The translations under genes and the position numbers were made by a program. A DNA stretch of 64,000 bases from Benincasa hispida (lineage: Eukaryota > Streptophyta > Magnoliopsida > Cucurbitales > Cucurbitaceae), in the NCBI RefSeq assembly GCF_009727055.1, contig NC_052353.1:43265539-43329538 (forward strand). The letters run 5' to 3'. Shown piece by piece: positions 36,422 to 47,350 of this stretch (within the stretch, counting starts at the first letter, position 1; each line of letters begins with the position of its first letter). Below the pieces are notes generated by a model. That model did not search any database. It saw only the letters and a list, made by a program, of their open reading frames with translations, and was not told the origin of the DNA.

Positions 36422-38075
36422 TGATAACGGGTAGAAATACACGTTATTACAGTGCAAATAAGTAAAACAATGAGGGAATGCAATGATAAAAATATACAAA
36501 ATCATGTCCAAAAGCGTTAAACTGAGAATATTGCAATCACATGTGCCCATCACATAAAAGTAGCTAATTTACTTATTTTGTGCAGGAAAAATACGTTGGC
36601 ACAAGTGAAATTGCGATCCATGGAATTCGGCGTCCGCACGCATTGAAAGATTGCGACCACAAAGTCATGCGATCGTATGCGCTTGTGAGAAGTTTCTCAA
36701 GAAGGTGGCCGCATAAAGATGGCGCATCAAGGTGAAAGTTTAATAAATCATGATGGGACGGAAAGCTGATGACGATCGAATTCGAATTTAGTTGACAAGC
36801 CGTTAACGACACACTGTAGCAAGTACATTCAACTTTTTGGTGACCATTAATTGGTGCATCAGAGCAGAAGATTTAATGACCTCCCATCATTGTAATCATT
36901 AGAGAGAAAAGCTTCTTCACCTTGAGCTCTATAAATACCAAAGGCCACCATCGTTCAAGGAGTTCGCCATATAGAAGATAGATCATATACAAAATAGATA
37001 GCCGTTAGTCTGTAGTTATTCTTATACTTAGAAGGCGGAGGCGAGCGAAGAGAAGAAGACGCCGAGAGGACATTCCTGGACAGCTTGAAAGACTGTCGAG
37101 AAGCGCTATAAAAGGAGAGAGGGCCGACACTTGCGAAAGCAAGGATATTCTTCTGGGCAGAGTTGGAGTGAAAAGATAGTGTAAAAGCACGGGAAGCAAG
37201 ACATTGCTACCAGGCTTCTTATCCTTACTTTCCATTGTTATTTTGTATTCTGCACTTTATTTATAGAAAATGGAAGTCTCATTTCAATATTTGTTCAATC
37301 TCTCCACAATTCGCATGAGTAGCTAAATTTTCGAATGGGTTGAGAAGTACTTAGTTAGCATGACCTAAGATCTTCACTTTATGCGATCATCTTGTCTTAT
37401 GTATGCGTCATTCACCCTTTAGAGATACTTGAGAGAGTAATCTAAAAAAAGAATCTAGACTTGAGAGAGTCAGATTAGAACCACATAAGCAAGAGATAGA
37501 AACTTAGACATAAGTTCTGTTTGCTATTACGCATCGCATGCACCCTAGAAATAGGATATGATAGTATGCGGTTACCTTGTGTATGTGTGCATCATTCATC
37601 ATCGCATAAACAAGAATAGAGGCTTAGACATAAGTCCTATCGACATTATCGTATACATCGTATGCGTCCTAGAAATAGGAACTATGAAATTTGCATTGAA
37701 AGATGACATGCTGTTGTATGTGTATAGCATGATTGCAAAACGTGAACGCAATCTTAGGAAGTTTTAGCTAAATCCCTTCTTAACCTGTTCATCGCATACT
37801 CATTGTAATTCTTGATTTCATCAACTTCTTACTCGAATCTTCCGCATAGGAAATATACTTAAACAAAACTCCAACCAACTTATTTGTTTTTGCCACCGCA
37901 AAGGAATCAATTTTTATTGTCGCATAGTAACTCAGTAGTCCCTATGTTCGACCCTAGACTTTCCAGGAAACCTAGTGAGATTTATACTTGGGTCTTACTA
38001 GAAAAACTTGCATGTGCAACACATAACTCATCACCGCAACATACATCATAATCGCATCACATTTACAACGCATCA
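36422..38075 (+). mobile_element. Athila-type solo LTR with perfect target duplication
   Basis: It opens TGATAACGGGTAGAAATACACG and closes acaacgcatca. The 5-bp duplication CTGTG flanks it exactly (36417-36421 and 38076-38080). It follows the same order of phrases as the LTR at 61700-63374, including gaaagctgatgac, a TATA box, 'gggttgagaagtac', 'aacatgacctaag' and 'gttcgaccctagactt-ccagga'. It is a product of LTR-LTR recombination. Confidence 0.9.
36929..36937 (+). promoter_or_regulatory. TATA box of Athila-type solo LTR
   Basis: CTATAAATA, about 510 bases from the LTR start, at the same relative place as the TATA-like box at 62206-62215 in the related LTR. Confidence 0.5.
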
Positions 38076-39539
38076 CTGTGGTAGACCTTGACCTTAGCAG
38101 CACCCTGGAACTCCTCATCTTTCGTTACTTGGAAAGAAAAACATGAAAGAAAAGAATGAGTTTCACAAAGCTCAGTGAGTGGTAAGCAACTTCTATAGTT
38201 TATTTCAACTTATATTAACAAGCATATCATATATACGAGGTTAATACTCAAACCTCAGCTTTGAATGAGTATGGTCTCAACTTTTATCTACACACACGGT
38301 AGATAGTTAACTGTTACTAATTACAAATGCTTATTCCTTTGCGTTCCCTTTGTCCCTTATGTCTCCTATATGCACATAGCTCCCCGCTTATGGGCTCAGA
38401 AGCTAGGCTCATCGGTTCTCTGACCATCCCATACGAGGATCATCCCACAGGCTTAGGAACTAGACCTCTCACTCCCCTGACCATCCCGTGAGGTTCCACT
38501 TGGGGCTAAAAAGCTAGGTCTATTGACCCCCTAACCATCCCAATCAAATAATCTCATTCTCATGCTAATTTACTCATTCATAACATAAGCATATACAATT
38601 TACTCTAAAAGATATGCTTAAGACTTTAAAGGAAATTATCACTCACCTTGGTAAGGTAGGAATCTTCCTTTCTAGAAGTTCCTTGATCACCTCGGGCTCC
38701 TTTTTGAACCCTAAGATCCAGATTCAACTTAAAGCTTAGATTACTCATAGTTCTAAGCCTTATTTCGAGATACTTTCTTCTGAAAACATGCACGAAAATA
38801 TCTTAGGAAGCTTACCTTAAATTATTAGCTTAGAAATTCCCGTGGTTTGGCTGGAATCTTCCAATCATCAAGACTGGCCCAAGCTTTCCCAATAGCTTGA
38901 CCCTTCTGTCTTTTTTTCACTCTCCAGCCTGCTTCGTTGAAGCTTTTTATCCGGTAGCCCTACCCTGAAAACTATACTCTCAGAGCTTTCAGTTCGCTTT
39001 AGAATCACTCTAAACGCACGAGTATTCTGGGAGAAATTCTCAGCCCAATGTGATGCTACTTCCAGACTTCACTGTTTGCCAACATCTCCTCCTTTTGGAA
39101 CTTCATGAACGACGCATGGTCTTACTCCCAATGCATGGTCTCCTTCAAATTCACTTTCTAACACTATTCCTTACACTATTTGAAGAGTATTTAGCTTGTG
39201 AATGGAAGAGACACCGTGTGGTGGTATTTATAATCTAAAGGAAACGATCCTTATCATCTTTACCAAATCTCAACGCAAGACACCTCCTACTTTGGAGTGT
39301 TTGCACCATGTAATGCCACCACCTACTCCCTTGACATTCACTACTCTCATGCCACACCTACTTGTGTTGTATTCCTCATGCACAAGATTTTTTTTGCATG
39401 AAACTTAATTCGTCCAGCTCCTACTAGCTCAAGTCTAACCATCTCTCAGTACAACCATTTATCTCGATGAGCTCATCAGCCTTGCGTAACACAAGTCTCA
39501 GCACCACTCCATCGTGCAATTCTTGCATCTATTGCTTAT

Positions 39540-40170
39540 CTCCAATGCCCTATCGTGTAGCTCAATCGTTTAGTAAATGATCTCGCTCTCAACGATCTCG
39601 GCATAGCCTATCGCTTAACTATCATGCCCATCGTTTACCTCCATTGTTTAGCACTAACGCCTTATCGTCTAACGCATCCGCCTATCGCTTAGCGTCATCG
39701 CCTATTACATAACATTCCGCCTATCGTATAGCGCTGAAGGCTATCGTTAGCATGGCACGACTATCGTATAACGTCCACGTCCATCGTGTAGCGCCATCGT
39801 GTAGTCTATCGCTTAGCGCCCGCGCATCGCTTAACGCTTAACGCTATCGCCTAGTGCTATCGTTTAGTGTTATCGTCCAGCTTCTACGCATATCGTCTAG
39901 CGCTTACACTGATCGTGTAGTGTTTACCACCTATCGTATAGCCCGATCGTCTAGTGCGTCATTCTTCATCGTTTAACGTCGTGCGCATCTTCATGATCGT
40001 CTAGTGCATCGCTAAACTCCACACATTTGCTATATGATCACCTACCTTATCATATAGCACCGCTCATTTGCTACATGATTGCCTACCTCATCGTGTAGCA
40101 CCGCTCATTTGCTACACGATCACCTACCTCATCGTTTAGCACCGCTCATTTGCTACACGATCGCCTGTCT
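39540..40170. repeat. atcgt(t/c)tagcgc repeat field in the Gypsy LTR
   Basis: About forty degenerate copies of a 10-14 base word, (c/t)atcg-t-x-tag-c-(g/a), with variants atcgtgtagc, atcgcttagc and atcgtctagt. The right end has a longer-period form around gctacacgatcacctac-tcatcgt. The same word occurs at 21790-21930, 49100-49880 and, on the other strand, 51320-51440. Confidence 0.8.
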
Positions 40171-41149
40171 AGCACCTTGCACTTAACATCTCGCTCTCTA
40201 CGCTCTCGCTCACACAAACTCAACGCATGAGCAACTTGGGCAATGCCTCTTGCCAATGCCTAGGCCAATCATGTGTCCAACCTTACAAGCTCACGCATGG
40301 TTTCCTTCGGCTTCATACTATACTTAGTCTCGTCTTATGCATTAACACCAAACACATGGTTTCTTTTCGCTTTACACTTAACCAATTCTTCACTAATTAA
40401 GGCTTATCTCAAGGCTACTGAAGGAAAATCTATTCAACACTTAGAAATTTCCTTTTCTTCAACATAGGATTTAACTTCCACTTAGTATTCCCTTAACTAG
40501 TTGCTTATGTAGAGAAAATGGAAATTCGGGTTTTGCACACATGCAACATATACGTTAAAAAATAGTGAACGAATTTCATTTTGTAAGTATTTGAAATCAG
40601 TGAAATTTCCTGATGGATTTGTGTCTAATATATCACGATGTGTGAATGAAAAAGATGGAAAACTATTGGGGCTGAAAACACAAGACTACTATGTTTTGCT
40701 TCATAGACTACCCCCTATTGGTATTCAAGCATACCTACCAAAGAACGTGTCCACCGCTATTCTTGAATTGTGTGCATTCTTTCGTGACTTATGTTAAAAG
40801 ACGATACATGTAAGTGATTTGAACCAACTACAAGCAGACATCATACTCATACTTTGTAAGTTGGAGAATATATTCCCGCCTGCCTTCTTCGATTTAAAGG
40901 AACACCTCACTGTTCATCCATTCGACACAGTTGGATTTAGGATACGAATCGATCGATACACTGCACTTTTGGTATGTTGATGAGTTTTTCATCTTTTCCA
41001 TCCAAGCACAACAAGTCTTTTACCCCAATGACTAGATTTACGAGAAACTGGAGGATGTTGAAAATGAACAACTAGATTTACTAGAAATGGTTGGTGGAGT
41101 TTGAGTGGATGAAACCATTGAGGAGGTTACTTTATGTAGAGTTGACGTT

Positions 41150-42180
41150 GATGCCTCAAATCTCATAGTGTCCTTTAGTTTGTAAGCACTTGTATGAACA
41201 AACACTTCGTGATTTATAATATATGATATTTTATTCACTTTAGTGTATGAAATATTTGATATTTTAGTTGCATTAACCACAAACCAATAACTAAGATCCA
41301 TGATTATCGTTGTAACTTAAACATGTATGTAGAGACATACAAGTGGATCGTGTTTTAAGTGATAACCTAAATGGTCTTTAGTATATGGACAAAGAGGGAT
41401 ACCTTATCCTGGTGACACTATGAATGTGGCCTGCTTTGTAAGTGTTACAAATGTTGTAAAGTGCTAAAAATGATCTGATCCCGATCATTCATGTATTAGA
41501 CATACGATAAGGGATATTCTATACAAAGGAGTTTGTATAAGATCAGACCACAAAATGTTTAGTCTTATTATACAACGTCGTTCATAACTGAGACTTTCAT
41601 TTCACTAGGATGACCATAGGAAGCATGACCTTAATCTTGAGTGCGTTGTGAACTCTTGCCTATGAGGGCAGTCCTTTGATTTGCATGAGTGAGAGTGGCC
41701 AGATCACCGACTCAACAAGCTTAACATTTTGGGAATTCGTCTTATTGGGGAGTTAGGAACTCAGCTACACAAAGTGGAATTCACTCCTTCCCCGAAGTAA
41801 GGGTAAGTAGATAAATTGCTCCCTTAAGGGCTAATTTCGGGGCTTAAACAATGTGATGCCACACCCTCCTTTGGCCCGAGAGGGATTTAGTCATAGTGGG
41901 ACTATGATATATTATTCATTAGAGGAATCAGTGGTACTTAAGAAGTTAGATGTAACTATAGGGGCAAAATGGTAATTTGGCCTAGTTGTACTTACGAGTG
42001 ATTTGTGAAGGGACATCATACTGTTGATTGGATATATCTAATGGACACAGAATTATATTTGTAATGCGAAGAGTGCAACTATCGGTCTTTAGTGGAGTGC
42101 CCAACAGTTAACGGATGGTGGATAATGTGATTAAAGAGTTTAGTCAGTTATTCACGTACCGTTAGAACTTCAAGCTACAG
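41150..42180 (+). mobile_element. Outer Copia-family LTR, left half
   Basis: Plus-strand LTR. It opens near 41150 in decayed form (…gtcctttagtttgtaa…) and continues with family phrases 'gtggatcgtgtttt', 'aaatggtcttta', 'ccttatcctggtgac', 'gtggcctgctttgtaa', 'gatctgatcccgatcattcatgt', 'gagtgcaact'. It stops at 'caagctacag', where the minus-strand Copia element begins. The other half is at 50803-51833: 'ctacag' plus 'gtccacttggtagctc' rebuilds the family phrase ctgtaggtccgcgaggt. This LTR itself sits near the TNP2 end. Confidence 0.75.
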
Positions 42181-44026
42181 TGTAGGATTGTACCAATTGC
42201 AACGGAAGCTCAAGGATCATCTAAGCATTCAAATTCACTAATTTTGGCATAATATAAAGCATCCTTCTGCAGAAAAATGGGTTTTAAGACATACCTCTTG
42301 TAGAACTTCTTCAAAGCTCCAACTCCAGTTGTTATCTTCTCCATATCTTGTTGTAGACCACCCCTTGATCTTCCCCACTATTCTCCTGGTGCTCTAGATT
42401 GAGTTGTGGGACACAAAACAAGCTTGAATCAAGGGATGAAGGAGAAAAACTCACTGCAGCAACCTTGTTGAAGAACCATTCTTCAAACCGAATTTTTTCT
42501 CAAAATTCTGTAGATTGCATGCCCAATTTTCACCCAAATCTTCTCATTATATTGCAGATCAACATACAAAGAGAAGAGTTGTATGTGTGTCAGCTCATGC
42601 TTGGAGAAGACAAGGCTAAATGGTTGCTTCATGAGTGAGCTAGTTAAGTGATGGATAATGGAAAAATCCATTTTTTCATTTAAATGTGTTTTTGTTTTCT
42701 TTTTCAATTTTATCTAAAAATAAAAATTTGATTTAATAAATCTATTTGATTTTAAAAATGAAAAATTAATTAATTTCATAAATTAATTAATAAATAAAAC
42801 TTAATTAATTTAATATCAAATATTAAATTAATTTGAACACATATCCATCTTTATATATTTAAATCATATTAAATATATAAATTCTCCTATACCGTTAATT
42901 TCTAAAATTAAACATAATTATATCTCATATAATTACTAATTCCCTTAATCCTAATTTGAACGTTTCAAATTGACTTATCATGTTATTCTAGAGCTAGTCC
43001 GTTACGAGCTAGTAGGGAAGACCTCGCGGACCTACAGATCATAGTCTCCAACGATCCGAGATTAATTGGCTAAAACTCATTAGACCAGATTAATCTCCAT
43101 TTGTTAACTAATGTGTCATTCCAGTAAAGCTCATAGTTGCACTCCCCTCACTATAGAAATATTATGTCCATATGATATTTAACCATAATTAGCAAGTCGA
43201 CCCTCACAGGTTGTTCGTAATAACGGCTGGATCAAATATCTGTTTTTACCCCGAGATTACGTCTTATTCCTCAAGTCCCTACTGATCCTCTAATGAACAA
43301 CTGTTTTTTGATCCAATCACCAAACACAAACTCTCTCAGCCCAGTGAGAGGTTGGGGCCTATTGTTCAAGACTTGGATTTAGTACTTGAGAGAAAAATCT
43401 TTCTCCTATCCCTTAATCGGGTAGGTGTGAACTCCGTCTTGCACCCTATGTCCCCATCTATCTATCCGGTCTTACCCTATGTCCCCAGCTATCTGTTGAG
43501 CCAACCCTCAACTATGCAAAATCTAAGGGTAATCTTGAAGAAACAGGAGTTCATAGTTAGCTCAGGATTAAGATCGAGTTACCTAGGTCATCTAGCTGAA
43601 ATAGTCAGTCTTAAATAATAACAGCGTTATAAAGTAAGAGTTGATTTATTTCTTGTCCTGATCTTATGCAAACTCATTGCATAGGACGCTCCCACTCCTC
43701 ATGTCATAACATGTACGAATTAGGATCACATCGTATGTAGTACTTTACAACTCTTTGTAATAACTACAGAGTAGGCCGCATCCAATAGTGTTACCAGAAT
43801 AAGGTACCCAACCTCATTCATGTACCATAGATCATTTTGACTATTTACTCGAACCTGATCCACTTTATGTTCTCCACATAAAGTTCAAGTACACATAAAT
43901 TGTCATGGGTCTTAGTTTATTGGATTTAGACTTTCATACAATTTATGAGATCAATAACAAGTTTATTGATAATAGAAAATGTTTATCATTTTACAAACTA
44001 CGAGTTTTAGGACATAAAACCCAACA
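42181..44026 (-). repeat. 3' LTR of Copia element 2 (complete)
   Basis: 1846 bases. On the minus strand it opens TGTTGGGTTTTATGTCC right after the purine tract ccatgtgggagtat and ends GGTACAATCCTACA. The first 597 plus-strand bases match 50206-50802. The frames at 42399-42707 and 43352-43618 are LTR sequence. Confidence 0.85.
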
Positions 44027-44234
44027 ATACTCCCACATGGAGTAAAACTCCAATAGATCAATATATGAAAATATATACAAGGTTGAGTTTACATGGAGAG
44101 AATAAAATGTACAAATACAATAAACTAGGGCATCACAATACCCATCAATTCTCCCATTTGCCCTAGTGATTCAAAACTCGTAGACCTAATCCTACTAGGT
44201 GACCCTCAAACACTTTAGCCGAGAGGGCCTTTGT

Positions 44235-47200
44235 AAATGAATCAGTTATGTTTCTTTTGCTGATTTGCTTACAGCAACATACTCAACTTTCATTGTGGAG
44301 TCTGCAATACAACTCTGCTTGATGCTTCTCCACACAACTGCTCCTCCTTTAAGAGTGAATACTGACCCCAAAGTTGATTTCCTCGAATCAATATCGGTCT
44401 GAAAGTTAGAATCAATATATCCAATAAGGATCAGATCCTTAGGACCATACACGAGCATATAAACTCTCATTCCCCGAAGGTACTTGAGAATGTTTTTAAC
44501 AGCAGTCCAATAGTCATGACTAGGATCTAACTGAAATTTGCTGATAGTTCCTACGGCATAGCATATGTCGGGACGAGTACGCAACATTTCATACATTAAA
44601 CTCCCAACTACAGATGCATATGGAATTCGATTCATCTCCTCAACCTCTTGAGGTGTCTTAGGACTCTGCTTGTTAGACAAGTGAATTCCATGCCTGAAAG
44701 GTAAAGATCCTTTCTTGGAATTTTGCATTTTATATCTAGACAACATCTTGTCTATATAAGATGCTTGAGATAATGCCAATGTTCTATTCTTATGATTCCG
44801 AACTATTTGGATTCCAAGAACATATTGTGCTTCTCCCAAATCTTTCATTTGGAATTGTGAAGCCAACCATCTTTTAATGCCAACTAGATATTCTACCTCA
44901 TTCCCAGAATATTATCAACATACAACACCAAAAAAGTGATAGTTTTGTTGACGATTTTCTTGTTGACACAGGGTTCGTCAATATTTTGTTCAAAGCCATA
45001 AGATTTGATCGCAGCGTCAAATCTCATATTCTAGGATCCAGAAGCTTGTTTTAATCCATAAATGGATCGATTAAGCTTGCAAACTTTTTGCTCATGACCC
45101 TACTGTATAAACCCTTTTGGTTGAGACATATAGATACTCTCTTCAAGATAGCCATTCAGAAAAGCTGTCTTGACATCCATTTTCCATTTTTCATAATCAT
45201 AAAATTTGGCTATGGACAAGAGTATTCTAATGGATTTTATCATGGCAACTAGAGAGAAGGTTTCTTCAAAATCTAACCCTTCTCTTTGGGTAAACCCTTT
45301 TGCCACAAGTCTAGCTTTGTAGGTTTGTACCTTACCAACTTGGTCTCGTTTTCTTTTGTAGATCCATTTGCAACCGATGGGTTTTACCCCTTCCGGTTGA
45401 TTTACAAGATCCTAGAAATAATTGAAATACATAGATTCCATTTTAAGGTCCATGGCTTTAATCCATTGGTCTTTGTCCACATCATTCATTGCTTGATTAA
45501 AAGACAATGGATCCTCTAAACCATCACCTGGTATGATGACTTAAGTTTCAATTAAACCCATGTATTGGTCAGGCTGTTGCACAACTCTCCCACTATGACG
45601 AGACATTGTCAACTCTTGAGAAGGATGTGAAATATCAGTTTCATCAACAATTCTTGTTGATGGACCTGCTCTATCAACAACTCTTGTTGAAGAACCTACT
45701 CGATCAACAACTCTTGTTGATACGTTTGTCGTTTCTCTAGACATTTCTTCTATTACTAGCTTACTGCGAGGTTAATGGTTCTTTATATAATCTTCCTCGA
45801 GGAAGGTTGCATTTGTCGGTATAAATACTTTATCTTCCTGAGGATCATAAAAGAAACCACCTTTTGTTTCTTTTGGGTAGCCTACAAATGGGCATACTTT
45901 TGAACGGTGTTCCAGTTTTTTATAGGATTCTGCACCAACACATGTGCTGGACAACCCCAAATCCTGAAGTGACGTAAATTTCCTTTACGTCCCATCTAGA
46001 GCTCATAAGGCGTTTCAGAAACGCTTTTGGAGGGAACTATGTTCAAAATATACACTGCAGTCTCAACTGCGTGTCCCTAAAAAGAATTTGGTAACTGAGC
46101 GTAACTCATCATCGAACGAACCATATCCAATAAGGTTCTGTTTCTCCTCTCTGCCACACTATTCTGCTGAGGTGTGCCAGGGGTTGTGAGTTGAGATCGA
46201 ATTCCATGTTCTATCAAATAGTTCTGGAATTCTATGTCCAAATACTCACCACCTCGATCTGATCGAAGTGTTTTAATCTTTTTACCTAATTGGTTTTCAA
46301 CCTCAGCTTTATACTCTTTGAACTTTTCAAATGTTTTAGACTTTTGGTGTATTAGGTAAACATGCCCATACCTGGAATAATCATCTATAAAAGTAATGAA
46401 ATATTCACACTCCTCTTACTTTAACATTTAGTGGCCCACAAAGGTCTGAGTGAATCAACTTGTTCTTTGGCTCTAAGACCTTTTCCAGAAAAAGATCTTT
46501 TTGTCATTTTACCCACAAGAAAAGACTCACATGGTGGTAGTGAACTGTCTTCCAACTTATTTAGATGACCGTTCTTAACCAATCTCTCAATCCTGTTGAG
46601 ATTTATGTGACCCAGTCTTAAGTGTGAAAGATAGGTATTTGGAGAAATCTTCCTCTTCTTATGAGTCCCAACAATTTTAAACTTCTCTATGTTTAAAATA
46701 GCTTTGACCTTAGTTGGTTTTAACATGTATAAGTTATGTTCTAATTTTGCAGAGTAGATCTGTTTATTTTCCATTTTGATGAACACTTCACCATTTTCGA
46801 AATAAACTTTATAATTTTATTCTAGCAAACAGGAGACAAAAATTAGATTCCGTTTCATAGAAGGAATATAATATACATTTTTCAAATAAATGTACTTATC
46901 TCCTGTAAATAACTTCATATCTCCCACTGCTTTGGCGGAAAAAATCTCCCTGGTCCCTACCTTAAAGATTGTTTCACCTTCTATCGACTATCTCCAAGAA
47001 CTTGTTTCCTATGAGATAGTACATACATGATTAGCAACACCTGAATCAATTATCCAGATTTTATCGTTTTCTACTAAACATGCTTCGATAACAAGTAAAT
47101 CATATTTATCTTGTTGTTCGAATTCAGCATCCTCATCTACATAATTCATAATTTTAGATGAGTTGGGAGATAGAGGACAGTCCTCTGTTAAATCTCTGTT

Positions 47201-47350
47201 GGTATAATCAACCGCTAGTAATTTGTTTGTTGATTTGATTTTACTGTTATGTACATCAGAAGCAAGTATTCTAGAATTCGACATGCTGATAAAATTCAAA
47301 CAAATTCTAATTAGCAAATTGTAACTAAATCCAAAATCAAGTTTTAGCAA
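44235..47350 (-). pseudogene. pol of Copia element 2 (broken)
   Basis: Minus strand, right to left. Protease near 47015-47040 (IWIIDSGVANHVC). Pre-integrase zinc domain at 46421-46786 (LSHLRLGHINLNRIERLVKNG, given here as the H-x-H/C-x-x-S pattern LRLGH…PPCESF). Integrase core, with stops, at 46050-46420. The integrase C-terminal block at 45772-45960 (KKLEHRSKVCPFVGYP) is next. RT at 45100-45520 (CKWIYKRKR, ARLVAKGFTQREG, MDVKTAFLNGYLEE) and about 44930-45090 (SIYGLKQA; active site YVDN in place of YVDD). RNase H at 44246-44866 (FQMKDLGEAQYVLGI, YASVVGSLMY, RTRPDICYAVG, DSNFQTDIDSRKST). Multiple stops and the changed RT active site make it inactive. Confidence 0.85.

Larger units (their letters stand above)
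36164..40537 (-). mobile_element. Gypsy (Tekay/del-like) solo LTR inserted in TNP2
   Basis: On the minus strand it begins TGCAAAACCCGAATTTCC and ends GGGCGGGGTGTGATA, the form of long Tekay/del-type LTRs as I remember them. The flanks are TACAT (36159-36163) and CACAT (40538-40542), a 5-bp target duplication with one change. Joining the TNP2 reading frame across it restores a continuous family match. No internal region or PBS is present, hence a solo LTR. About 1.66 kb of its length is the Athila-type LTR nested at 36422-38075. Confidence 0.75.
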
